Source of the DNA: Sphaerisporangium krabiense | Lineage (GTDB): Bacteria > Actinomycetota > Actinomycetes > Streptosporangiales > Streptosporangiaceae | Assembly: GCF_014200435.1 (NCBI RefSeq) | Contig: NZ_JACHBR010000001.1 | Span: 5,894,001 to 5,958,000, forward strand | Direction: 5' to 3' | DNA: 64,000 bases | Part shown: positions 54,039 through 61,326 of the stretch, piece by piece | Layout: each line of letters begins with the position of its first letter | Position numbering within the stretch: the first letter of the stretch is position 1 | Program-made: the position numbers and the translations under genes | The notes under the pieces: generated by a model | Databases searched by the model: none | What the model saw: the letters and a program-made list of their open reading frames with translations, nothing else | What the model was told of the DNA's origin: nothing

Positions 54039-54180
54039 AACCGGCACGGATATGGGTACGCCCACCGGCCTTTTTGGTGCTCTGCCAACTGAGCTACACA
54101 GGCGAACCTGTGGCGGGACTCGAACCCGCGACCGCCCCATTAATAGTGGATAACCGATGAGACTTCGACCCGTGCCGATT
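54039..54180 (-). ncRNA. Y RNA-like unit 2 with complete permuted tRNA module
   Basis: Ends form an 11-bp helix AATCGGCACGG / CCGTGCCGGTT (54180-54170 with 54049-54039, one wobble). Inside: CGGGTCGAAG (54172-54163), CGGTTATC (54156-54149), T-arm GCGGG-TTCGAGT-CCCGC (54129-54113), acceptor stem CACAGG-TTCG-CCTGTG (54112-54097), TA, D-arm GCTC-AGTTGGCA-GAGC (54094-54079). Every part a tRNA finder uses is present but in permuted order, so it is not a tRNA gene. The 5' motifs GTCGAAG ... GTTATC match animal Y RNA Ro-binding strands. Confidence 0.78.
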
Positions 54181-54206
54181 CCGGACCTGACCGGTCCACC
54201 GCGCCG

Positions 54207-54290
54207 GGAGCGGACACGGATGTGTTAGTGGCCACCGGCGGGTATCTATGGGAAAGATGACCGATGCCCTTCGACCCGTGCTCCTCCAAG
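54207..54290 (-). ncRNA. Y RNA-like unit 1, no tRNA module
   Basis: Carries CGGGTCGAAG (54278-54269) and CGGTCATC (54263-54256) at the same 5-nt spacing as the others. Closing helix CACGG/CCGTG with neighbouring pairs. The T-arm and acceptor hairpin of the other three are absent; the loop (54255-54222) is short. TAATGT at 54309-54314 (minus strand) may be the -10 box for the array. Confidence 0.55.
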
Positions 54291-54469
54291 CGCGACGAAC
54301 TGATCTCCACATTAGCGAGTGAACGTGAATCGCACACATGGATTTCCCTCACACGGGCCATTCCCACATTCGGCCGCTTTCGAGCCGCGAAGACCACGGC
54401 GGTCGCTTCGCCGCCCCGGGCACCGGTATCGCCGCGCACCGCAGGGCGACCCGCGACATGGGCAGCGCT

Positions 54470-54695
54470 CCACTGATGAGAGGCACCCACCAGTACAGGG
54501 CGTTGGCGACGTCGTAGATCCTGGTGGTGGGCCGGGCAAGGCCGAAGTCGATACCGAGCGGGATCGGAGCGTCGGCGCAGCCGGCATCGTGCAGGTGGCG
54601 GAGGAACGCCTGAATCGTCGCGGTCAACCGACGCGCCGCCGGCGAACGGTCTCCCCGACGCGCACGATACCGGCCGTGACGCCGTCTCCGATAAG
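54470..54695 (-). pseudogene. Remnant of an aminoglycoside-phosphotransferase-like gene
   Basis: Two frames give consecutive pieces of the same family. Frame 1 (54695-54627) ends GIVRVGETVRRR; frame 2 (54627-54478) reads AFLRHLHDAGCADAPIPLGID then FGLARPTTRIYDVANALYWWVPL. In intact APH-type kinases these are the N-terminal region and the part after the catalytic loop; the intervening 100 or so residues with the HGDxxPxN loop are missing. So: a frameshift plus an internal deletion. The region 54315-54469 downstream shows no gene. Confidence 0.55.
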
Positions 54696-54988
54696 CGGTT
54701 CAGTGCGGCTGTCGCGATCGGCAGGCGTCACCGAGTGCCTCCAACTGCGCGGATATCGATAGCGGACCATCGGCTGACGCCGGCGACCCAGGCGATCCAG
54801 TCGCCGCACGGGCGCACACTGCCAAGCGGCGGCATCCGATCACAGCCTGACCCGGAAAAAGGCATGATCCTGCGATGGCCGATCCGCCTCCGGACCGCAG
54901 AGTCAGCCGTAGATCTCGACGCTACCGATCGCGCAGGGCAGACAGGGCCTGTAGCTCAGCAGTCTTCGCCGGTCCGCCGCCTCCGCCC
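54696..54988. other. Gene-free stretch with a tRNA 5' fragment
   Basis: No gene seen. At 54945-54962 GGGCCTGTAGCTCAGCAG reads as the acceptor 5' strand plus the first half of a tRNA D-arm, followed by unrelated sequence, so it is a fragment rather than a tRNA gene. Confidence 0.4.
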
Positions 54989-55432
54989 CTACCCCCGTCC
55001 CTCTTCGTGTTCGTGTTCGTGTAGGGCCGACAGTGCCGCGGTCAGCACGGTCTCGATGTGGGACGTGCCCTCGGCCGGTCTCTCGTAGAACCCGTCCTCG
55101 TAGCTGTAGCCGACGTCCAGACCGCTGTCGGTGAGCCTCCGTGCCCACCTGAGCGCCGTATTGATCTTCGTCTGCGGTACCTGCCCGCCCTGGGCGATCG
55201 CCGAGAGGTTCCTGAGGTTCGTCGCGGGCCCGCTCTGGTTGTGCGCCCGGTTGAGCTTCCAGGGAAGCGCGCGCCCATGATCCATCATCGGCTTGGCAAG
55301 CCCCGCCAACCGCTTGGCCTGCAGGATCCCCGACTCGGTCACCCCGAAGTGCGCGGCCAGCTCCGCATTGGACCGCCCCGACGCCACCAGCCGCCGCAAC
55401 TCCTCGCGATCGATATGAGCCTTACGCCCCAC
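54989..55432 (-). CDS. Hypothetical HTH protein
   Basis: 147 aa. N-terminal HTH-like segment DREELRRLVASGRSNAELAAHFGVTESGILQAKRLAGL (about 6-45), resembling phage-type sigma-like HTH; then a Trp/Asp-rich part with GYSYEDGFYERPAEG and an acidic His/Glu-rich end. GTG at 55432 with GAGAGG upstream; a longer frame exists to 55633 but overlaps the tRNA. Function unknown. Confidence 0.6.
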   Translation of the reverse strand: MGRKAHIDREELRRLVASGRSNAELAAHFGVTESGILQAKRLAGLAKPMMDHGRALPWKLNRAHNQSGPATNLRNLSAIAQGGQVPQTKINTALRWARRLTDSGLDVGYSYEDGFYERPAEGTSHIETVLTAALSALHEHEHEEGRG

Positions 55433-55590
55433 CCTCAACCTCTCCTTCCACCCGCGAACGCCCCCGGCCCCCATGTTCCCGCCACGTTCCACCCCGGCGC
55501 CACCCGCACCGCCCTCCCACCCCCGCCAGGCACGCGTACGCAGGACTCCTGGATCTGCGCTAAGGTTGTTCTTGCTCACCCAGTGAGCAC

Positions 55591-55664
<74 letters not shown>

Positions 55665-55671
55665 CAGACGA

Positions 55672-55717
55672 AAAGGTCTGTCGAGCTGAGGGAAACCTCA
55701 GGTCAACAGACCTTTCT
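55672..55717 (+). terminator. tRNA-Pro terminator, nested hairpin with T-tract
   Basis: Outer stem AAAGGTCTGT / ACAGACCTTT (55672-55681 and 55706-55715), inner stem CTGAGG-GAAA-CCTCAG, then TTTCTT. An alternative stem GACAGAC/GTCTGTC (55663-55682) overlaps it. Also serves the integrase gene from the other side. Confidence 0.75.
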
Positions 55718-55744
55718 TCATGTCGGCCAGATCGTCGGGCGTCT

Positions 55745-56956
55745 CTAGACCGCCCGCAGCCGGGGACCACTTGGGGACCGGCGCACCGAGAGATGAGCGC
55801 TCAACGCCTCTCCCGCATCGGCGATCGAGCGTGCATCCGGGTGAAGGTAGCGCTGCGTCGTACTCAGCGAGCCATGACCGGCGATCTTCCTGAGCACATG
55901 CACCGGCACGCCGGCATCCGCCATCCAGGTCAGGCCCGTGTGCCGAAGATCGTGGCGCCGAAGATGCTCGAACCCCAGCTTGGTCACCACCTCGTCCCAA
56001 TGGGTCGCGTCCCGGAGAACCGCGGTGGTGATCCGACCGCCGCGCGGCCCGGTGAACAGCCTGCCCGCCGGGTCCGAGCCGAGCGCATCGAGCCGACGAG
56101 CTACCAGGTCTCGAACCTCTGCGATCAACGGGACCTTACGAGCCCGCTTCCCTTTCGTGCCCTTGTCCGCCAGGCCGCCGGGACTGGGCGTGGTCTGGCG
56201 GCGAACCGTCCAGGTCCACGAGGCACGGTCGATGTCACCGGCCCGTACCCCGGACACCTCGCCGATCCGAGCAGCGGTACAGGCGGCAAAGATGACCACC
56301 TCACCCCACCCCTGATAGGCGCCGGCCGAGCGCTCCACCAACGCCGCGGCAAGCCGGGTCAGCGTCTCCCAGTCAGGCAGCGCCAGCGCGCGAGGATCAT
56401 CCAACTCGTCTTCCGCCCGCTGGTACTCCCTGCGCCAGCCGGTCACCCGGGCGGGGTTGCGATCGATGATGCCGTCACGGACGGCTTGTTCCATGACGCG
56501 CACGAGCACAGCCAAGCTGTTCTTCACGGTCGACTGGCCACATTCATCGGCGATCCAGCCATGGACGGCACGGTCAACCACCCCGTTGGAGATCAGCCGT
56601 ATGGGCAGGTGGCCAAGTGTCGGCACCACCCGCCTACGCCAGCCAGCAAGGTAAGGGTCCAGGGTCTTGCTCTCCAGACCGCGAAGCGCCAGGGGCATCA
56701 CATTCCCGCCATACTCGGCGAGCGTCGCCGTAGCCGCGAGGGGATCGATGCCGCCGCGGGCGGCGTCCTCCATCTCCTTGATCCACGCTTCCGCGGCTTC
56801 CAACGTGTCCACTGATTCGGACTTGGACTTGCGTCGTTTGGTGGCCGGATCGAACCAGCGAACCCGGGCGCGATACGGGTTGGGTCGTCCAGGCCGATGC
56901 TCCACGTCCGATGACAGGGCGATGCCGACCGGCAGTGATTGCTTCAGATCGCGCAT
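55745..56956 (-). CDS. int: Tyrosine site-specific integrase of the AICE
   Basis: 403 aa lambda-type recombinase. SAM-like N-terminal domain (ATATLAEYGGNVMPLAL region). Catalytic motifs: first Arg in CTAARIGEVSGVR, HDLRHTGLTWMADAG with H-x-x-R, GHGSLSTTQRYLHPD with His and nucleophile Tyr. Start overlaps the xis stop (ATGA). It ends 81 bp from the tRNA-Pro gene. Catalyses integration into and, with Xis, excision from the tRNA. Confidence 0.94.
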   Translation of the reverse strand: MRDLKQSLPVGIALSSDVEHRPGRPNPYRARVRWFDPATKRRKSKSESVDTLEAAEAWIKEMEDAARGGIDPLAATATLAEYGGNVMPLALRGLESKTLDPYLAGWRRRVVPTLGHLPIRLISNGVVDRAVHGWIADECGQSTVKNSLAVLVRVMEQAVRDGIIDRNPARVTGWRREYQRAEDELDDPRALALPDWETLTRLAAALVERSAGAYQGWGEVVIFAACTAARIGEVSGVRAGDIDRASWTWTVRRQTTPSPGGLADKGTKGKRARKVPLIAEVRDLVARRLDALGSDPAGRLFTGPRGGRITTAVLRDATHWDEVVTKLGFEHLRRHDLRHTGLTWMADAGVPVHVLRKIAGHGSLSTTQRYLHPDARSIADAGEALSAHLSVRRSPSGPRLRAV

Positions 56957-57198
56957 CAGGCGACCTTGCCCGGGTCGATGCGACGACTGGCCAGCCACTG
57001 CCGAACGTCCCGCACGTCGTAGAGCGTCAGGCGTGAAGAGACTTGCACGAACGGAGGCCCCTGGAGAGGGCGCGCGGTGCGCCATCGGCGAAGCGTCGAA
57101 GGGTCCACCTTCAGCACCCGCGCCAATTCCTCCGTCGTGTACCAGCCTTCCTCGAAGAGGATCACCGCCTCATTGGAAATCGTCACGGGGGTGGACAT
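56956..57198 (-). CDS. xis: Excisionase (MerR-type HTH)
   Basis: 80 aa. WYTTEELARVLKVDPSTLRRWRTARPLQGP is a winged HTH of the phage Xis/MerR group; SSRLTLYDVRDVRQWLASRR is its wing and end. ATG at 57198 has AAGGAGG upstream. Overlaps int by 1 nt and rep by 29 nt. Confidence 0.88.
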   Translation of the reverse strand: MSTPVTISNEAVILFEEGWYTTEELARVLKVDPSTLRRWRTARPLQGPPFVQVSSRLTLYDVRDVRQWLASRRIDPGKVA

Positions 57199-58597
57199 TC
57201 GAAGCCTCCTTTCCTTCGTGTGCTGACACGTTGCGCGACCCGGAGAGACCTGTAGCGAGCACTGATTCGCCAGCGGTGTAGCCCTGTCCGGCGTACCTCC
57301 AGTGGGCGACGACGAGGGTTGTCTCATCGCTGTGAGGACCGGTGCGGCGATTGGTGCGGTAGTCGATGCGGGCTTGGCGGAGCCGTCCCAGGGTGGTGGA
57401 GTAGGCGCGGGATTTGGTGGAGAAGTGGCCGCGGAAGCCGAGCATGTGCGCCCACTTGCGCAGCTTCAGCGGGAGCAGTCGCGGGTGTACGTCGAGGTCG
57501 CCGAGGTTCCAGGCGGTTCGGATCAGGCGTGCGGCGTGGTCGGTCACATCGAGCTTTTCCAGGCGTGGCAGGTCGCAGGGGCGGATTCGGCGGTCCAGGG
57601 TGCCGGAACTCTCGGCGGCTTTGGTGGCGTACTTGGCGATGTAGCCGGCGACCTTCTGTTCGTTCAGCTCGCCCGCTTGGTCGTCTAGTTCGCCGAGGTC
57701 GATGGGTTTGACGTCGATCTGTTCGCCCCAGACCAGCTCTGTGGTTTCTTGCCCGAGGTGTGGCGCGTCCAGTGTCGAGGCGCGGGCAGCGGTGTGGATG
57801 GCGTCGGTCAGCAGCTCTACCGTGGCCCAGGGCGGTGGTGGGATGACGTCGGCGGGATCGTCGGTGCGTCCGTCGATGCGGATGACGGCATGGAAGTGCA
57901 CCACGCCGCGGGCCTGATACTCGGCGACTTTGGCGAAGCTGACCCGCGCGCAGCGGTTGAAGGCGGCATGCGTCAGCCCGGTGGCGGTGGCCAGGTGACG
58001 GCGCAGGTAGATCGTGAAGCGGCGCCACAGGTCACCGGCGTGCGCGTTCCACAGCACGTGCCCGATGTAGTCGTAGCTGGCCGGGTCGAGGGGTTGCCCG
58101 ATCGCGGGATCACCGGGGGCGTGATTCTTCCAGCAGGCCGGCCCGGTCCGCCGAGGGCGACAGGTGACGGGCTTGCCGCTCTTGTCGGGGCCGCGGTGCA
58201 CAGGCCCGAACGACGGCGCGGTGAGCGTGGCCAGCACCCGCGGATGTGTGCGCACTGTGGCGGGAACGTCTTTGCTGCCGCCGAGAAGCCCGGCGCGGAT
58301 CAGGTGGTAGGTATCGCGGCGGTAGGTCTCGGCGCAGGAGGGGCAGCGGGAGGCGCGACGGTTGCCGCAGCGCACCAGCAGTTGCCCGTGCGGTTCACCG
58401 ATGGTGCTGTAGTGGTCGAGGATCTGCCCGGTACCGGCGTCGATGGTGGCGGTTTCCCCGGACAGGCGTACCGGTTCGGCGCAGCCGCCCAGCCGGGCGA
58501 CCTGGTCAAGCCAGCGGGTGAGGTCTTTGCCCGAGCGGCGGGCCAGGTCACGAATGACCGGCCCGACCAGATCGGCGAGCGGCGCGGGGGCGCTCAA
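57170..58597 (-). CDS. repSA: Replication initiator, RepSA-like
   Basis: 475 aa. CPSCAETYRRDTYHLIRAGL, ATLTAPSFGPVH, CRPRRTGPACW, GVVHFHAVIR (His motif of rolling-circle initiators), AKYATKAAES. Matches RepSA of pSAM2, which starts rolling-circle replication of excised AICEs. TTG start at 58597 overlaps the stop of the upstream gene (TTGA), with GGAG 9 bp upstream, so coupled. The C-terminus overlaps xis. Confidence 0.88.
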   Translation of the reverse strand: MSAPAPLADLVGPVIRDLARRSGKDLTRWLDQVARLGGCAEPVRLSGETATIDAGTGQILDHYSTIGEPHGQLLVRCGNRRASRCPSCAETYRRDTYHLIRAGLLGGSKDVPATVRTHPRVLATLTAPSFGPVHRGPDKSGKPVTCRPRRTGPACWKNHAPGDPAIGQPLDPASYDYIGHVLWNAHAGDLWRRFTIYLRRHLATATGLTHAAFNRCARVSFAKVAEYQARGVVHFHAVIRIDGRTDDPADVIPPPPWATVELLTDAIHTAARASTLDAPHLGQETTELVWGEQIDVKPIDLGELDDQAGELNEQKVAGYIAKYATKAAESSGTLDRRIRPCDLPRLEKLDVTDHAARLIRTAWNLGDLDVHPRLLPLKLRKWAHMLGFRGHFSTKSRAYSTTLGRLRQARIDYRTNRRTGPHSDETTLVVAHWRYAGQGYTAGESVLATGLSGSRNVSAHEGKEASNVHPRDDFQ

Positions 58598-58851
58598 CGA
58601 ACGTTGCTCCCTTCGTGGGCGGTGATCTTTTCGGTGTGGGTGATGACGATGACCGAGGCGCAGGCGGGGCACTGTCGCTCGGAGGGAAGGCGCCCGCCGC
58701 AGGCGATCCGGCGATGACGTCTGGCCAAGTGGACCAGGACTGGGGCCAGGCACGGCCCGGACTTGACCGCTGTGACGCTGCGGGTGGTGTCGTGGGGGTA
58801 GGTGGCGCTGGGCCGGTAGGTCTCGGTGACTTGTACCTGGTAGGTGGCCAT
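58594..58851 (-). CDS. Small putative zinc-ribbon protein
   Basis: 85 aa. CGGRLPSERQCPACASVIVIT has CX9-CX2-C, plausibly a zinc site. Start overlaps the DpdA-like stop (TGATG), stop overlaps the rep start. Part of the rep transcription unit. No known family. Confidence 0.65.
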   Translation of the reverse strand: MATYQVQVTETYRPSATYPHDTTRSVTAVKSGPCLAPVLVHLARRHRRIACGGRLPSERQCPACASVIVITHTEKITAHEGSNVR

Positions 58852-59609
58852 CACAGGCCGTCCAGGGTGGGTTGTTGCCATCGCAGAGTTGCGAGTAAGC
58901 GGGCGCGCCAGGTTTCGGCGAAGGTGCGGCAGTTGGCTTCGTTGATGTGCCCGGGGTGGGCTGAGGGGGTACGGCGGCCTTGGTAGCTCCAGGCGAGGGA
59001 ATCGGCGGAGGCCAAGGAGGCTGCGTAGCACTGTAGGCCGCGGGTCTTGACGCCGAACCCGTGCAGACGTAGTCCGCCAGCGGCCAGAGTGGTCACGATT
59101 GTGTGGATCTGAGTGCTGTGTTGGCGACGGCAGACGCTGCCGAGTCCGACCAGGGGTTGTGCAGTCAGGTCGATGCCGGCGCGGTCGTACAGGGTGACGC
59201 AGTGCAGGTAGTCATTCAGGCTCCAGCCCTGTACCACTGGAACGATTGGCAGGTCAGGAAAGGCGCTGCGTAGATCGAGGTAGTTGCCCACGGTACGGTG
59301 TTGGTGTTCGCGTAAGGTAAGCCCGGTTTTGGTGAGCATGAAGGGCTCGCACATCCAGTCCTGGGGAGCTGCCCAGGCGACGTTGCCGATTTCGTCGACG
59401 TAGCGGCGGATGGCGTTGCCGTAGGTACGGGGTGAGGCGGTCCAGGTGCCGTGTAGCGAAAGTTCGGTGAAGCCGCCTGAATCAATCGCGACCTCGCCGA
59501 TTGCTCGGGGCAGGGTCTTGTAGCTGGATAGACGACGGTGACTGACAAACAGCGGGAAAGGGCACAGACGAAGCCACCCTGGATGGTGGGTGCCCAGGTA
59601 GAACTTCAC
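58851..59609 (-). CDS. TGT/DpdA-like enzyme (deazapurine modification candidate)
   Basis: 252 aa. FYLGTHHPGWLRL; the TGT-type acid motif VAIDSGGFTEL; AWAAPQDWMCEPFML; PVVQGWSLNDYL; PLVGLGSVCRRQ; LRLHGFGVKT. This is the queuine-tRNA-ribosyltransferase-like fold as in DpdA, which inserts 7-deazaguanine bases into DNA. The TGT zinc site CXCXXC is absent. No queC/D/E-like precursor gene in the window. GTG at 59609 overlaps the preceding stop. It sits in the rep operon of the AICE, so DNA is the more likely target than tRNA (inference). Confidence 0.78.
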   Translation of the reverse strand: MKFYLGTHHPGWLRLCPFPLFVSHRRLSSYKTLPRAIGEVAIDSGGFTELSLHGTWTASPRTYGNAIRRYVDEIGNVAWAAPQDWMCEPFMLTKTGLTLREHQHRTVGNYLDLRSAFPDLPIVPVVQGWSLNDYLHCVTLYDRAGIDLTAQPLVGLGSVCRRQHSTQIHTIVTTLAAGGLRLHGFGVKTRGLQCYAASLASADSLAWSYQGRRTPSAHPGHINEANCRTFAETWRARLLATLRWQQPTLDGL

Positions 59610-59800
59610 AGGCGGCTTCCGCTGACGGTCTCGGTTTCGGCGCAGACTTTGTGGCAAGCAGTTCCGTGGCTATCGCACAGAAACGTGAGCCGACCGCAGA
59701 TGCGGCACGGCAAACGGCGTCCGCCCATCCAGTGGTTGACCGCCTTGGAGTTGCGTCGCTTGTCTCCGCTCCAGTCCAGGCCGTGAGGTGTGCCGCTCAT
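59606..59800 (-). CDS. Small zinc-ribbon protein
   Basis: 64 aa. NHWMGGRRLPCRICGRLTF then CDSHGTACHKVC: two Cys pairs suit one zinc. ATG at 59800 overlaps the preceding stop; its stop overlaps the DpdA-like start (GTGA). Possible accessory of the TGT-like protein. Confidence 0.68.
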   Translation of the reverse strand: MSGTPHGLDWSGDKRRNSKAVNHWMGGRRLPCRICGRLTFLCDSHGTACHKVCAETETVSGSRL

Positions 59801-59928
59801 CGGCCGCACCTGCCGCATGTGGTTGTGGTGCGGAGGTTGATGCCGCCGCAGCGGCATACCCATGTGGATGGGGTGCCAGGTGGCAGCCACGGCCCGGACA
59901 GTGCCGGACCGGGGCGGTTTGCGGGCAT
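59797..59928 (-). CDS. 43-aa zinc-ribbon micro-protein
   Basis: Frame from ATG at 59928 to TGA at 59797: a Pro-rich half, then WVCRCGGINLRTTTTCGRCGR with CxC and CxxC. GGAGAC precedes ATG. Overlap ATGA with the next gene supports it as real. Confidence 0.65.
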   Translation of the reverse strand: MPANRPGPALSGPWLPPGTPSTWVCRCGGINLRTTTTCGRCGR

Positions 59929-60025
59929 ACTGGTGTCTCCTTTGCTGTGTGCGAGGGAGGCGCCCCACGAGGCGGCGAGCTGCCAGGCTTTGAGCCGCCC
60001 CGTGGAGGCGTTGAAGATTGCAGGG

Positions 60026-60178
60026 TCAGGAGCGGGAACGCTTGCGATAGGCGTTCAGGTCGGTCACCGAGGCGTCGGGGCCGCGCAGTCGCGCGTTCTC
60101 CTCACGCAGCTCGATGAGTTCACCGAGCAGTTCCTCGATCAGAGCTTCTTCCTCGTTCGGGCCGGTGTTTCGCGGCAT
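60026..60178 (-). CDS. 50-aa coiled-coil micro-protein
   Basis: EEEALIEELLGELIELREENARL is a leucine-zipper-like heptad run (about 9-31), then a basic end YRKRSRS. ATG at 60178. Could be a dimeric DNA-binding or adaptor peptide. Confidence 0.62.
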   Translation of the reverse strand: MPRNTGPNEEEALIEELLGELIELREENARLRGPDASVTDLNAYRKRSRS

Positions 60179-60222
60179 GGCGATCACTCCTGGGGCAGGG
60201 GACGGGGAGCAGGTTTCGCGGG

Positions 60223-60369
60223 TCAGCGGTGGTTGTCGATGCCGGTGCCGCTGCAGTCGCGGCAGCAGGCGTCGTCGTGGTCGATGCCGGTTCCGTGGCA
60301 GGTGGCGCACCGGTAGGCGCGCGGCTCGATGTCCTCGAAGGGGTCGAAGTCCTCGTCGTTCTCGATCAC
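60223..60369 (-). CDS. 48-aa CxxCxGxG zinc protein
   Basis: Acidic N-terminus DEDFDPFEDIE, then CATCHGTGIDHDDACCRDCSGTG, two CXXCXGXG motifs as in the DnaJ zinc domain. GTG at 60369 overlaps the upstream stop. Confidence 0.68.
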   Translation of the reverse strand: MIENDEDFDPFEDIEPRAYRCATCHGTGIDHDDACCRDCSGTGIDNHR

Positions 60370-60551
60370 GCGGGAACCTCTCCGTTCGGGGCGTGGCCGG
60401 TACCGCCGCAGGTGAGGCACAGCGCGTAGCCCTCGATGGTGCGGCGGCGCAGACCGCGGCCGACAACTTGGGCGGTGAGTACCTGGCGCCGTCCCTCGCA
60501 GTCGGGGCACAGCTCAGGCGTGGTCGTGGTGGTCGGGCCGTTGGAGGTCAT
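60366..60551 (-). CDS. 61-aa CxxCxGxG-like zinc protein
   Basis: CPDCEGRRQV ... CLTCGGTGHAP, the second half-site being CXXCXGXG. Overlaps both neighbours by 4 bp. Confidence 0.68.
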   Translation of the reverse strand: MTSNGPTTTTTPELCPDCEGRRQVLTAQVVGRGLRRRTIEGYALCLTCGGTGHAPNGEVPA

Positions 60552-60685
60552 CGGGTGCCGGTGCCGTGGCAGGTGGAGCAGGTCTGGCGGGTCTCGATGA
60601 TCAGGATGCGGCCGTTGCGCAGGACGGACTTGAGCAGGCCGACCGTGCGGTAGCCGCGGCAGGTGGTGCACGTCTCGCGGGACAT
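60548..60685 (-). CDS. 45-aa CxxCxGxG zinc protein
   Basis: Frame from ATG at 60685 to TGA at 60548: CTTCRGYR near the start and CSTCHGTGTR at the end, both CXXCXG. CACCTCCC precedes. First of three coupled zinc micro-genes. Confidence 0.66.
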   Translation of the reverse strand: MSRETCTTCRGYRTVGLLKSVLRNGRILIIETRQTCSTCHGTGTR

Positions 60686-60722
60686 GGGAGGTGTCCTTTC
60701 TGTGCGGTCTGACGTTCCGCAA

Positions 60723-60746
60723 GGCCGCCCCTCCTTGTAGGCGGCC
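60723..60746 (-). terminator. Hairpin after the Pycsar-effector-like gene
   Basis: 7-bp stem GGCCGCC / GGCGGCC with 10-nt loop, 40 bp past that stop and before the zinc micro-genes. Confidence 0.5.
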
Positions 60747-60786
60747 AGGGCGCAGCGTCAGCGCCGAGCCAGGCAGGAAAAGGGGA

Positions 60787-61311
60787 CTACAGGCGGCTGA
60801 GAGGCAGGGCGGCGACCAGGGCGGCCAGCGCCACAAGCAGCACGTCCACCGCCAGTCGCAGTCGGCGGTACTTGGTCACCGCCAGCCGTGACAGGATGTG
60901 CACCTCTTCAGCGGCGATGGTGACCCGGTCCCCGCGGAAGGTCATCAGTTCGCGGAGAACTTCGTGGGCGGTGGTGGCGCGGGCGTACAGGATGAATCCG
61001 GTGCCGCCGGTGCGCGGCACGCGGGGGCGGACCGCTGCCAGTAGCACGCCGATCGCGCAGGCCAGCAGTCCCGCCGAGGTGATGAGCGCGGCTGTCGCTG
61101 GCGCGGGCAGGTCGGTGGCAGTGGATGCGGTGATGGTCAGGCCGGCGATCACGGCGAAGGCGCCACCGGCCCAGGACAAAAGGCCCGAGGCTTTGCCGTC
61201 GATACGGACCAGTTCGGCGCGGGCGTTAGCGGACTGTCCGGCAAGGTCGGCCAGGATCTCCCGATCAGCGTTGGGGACACGGGGGACGAAGGGCGGGGGC
61301 GTGGTCGTCAT
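60787..61311 (-). CDS. Pycsar effector-like membrane protein (PycTM/DUF5706-like)
   Basis: 174 aa. N-terminal helix ARAELVRIDGKASGLLSWAGGAFAVIAGLT leads into two hydrophobic segments (about 44-92), then GTGFILYARATTAHEVLREL, and YRRLRLAVDVLLVALAALVAALPL at the end. This matches the Pycsar effector PycTM family, membrane proteins that disrupt the membrane when a cyclase makes cCMP or cUMP. No PycC-like cyclase is seen in the window, so it is an orphan. On AICEs related proteins may have another role. Confidence 0.72.
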   Translation of the reverse strand: MTTTPPPFVPRVPNADREILADLAGQSANARAELVRIDGKASGLLSWAGGAFAVIAGLTITASTATDLPAPATAALITSAGLLACAIGVLLAAVRPRVPRTGGTGFILYARATTAHEVLRELMTFRGDRVTIAAEEVHILSRLAVTKYRRLRLAVDVLLVALAALVAALPLSRL

Positions 61312-61326
61312 GGCGGGGTCCTGTCT

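Noticed and set aside
53814-54129. Three TTCGAAT/TTCGAGT T-arms read as tRNA genes
   Set aside because: No acceptor-D-anticodon-T order; the arms are permuted and the would-be anticodon stem is missing, while Y RNA motifs precede each.
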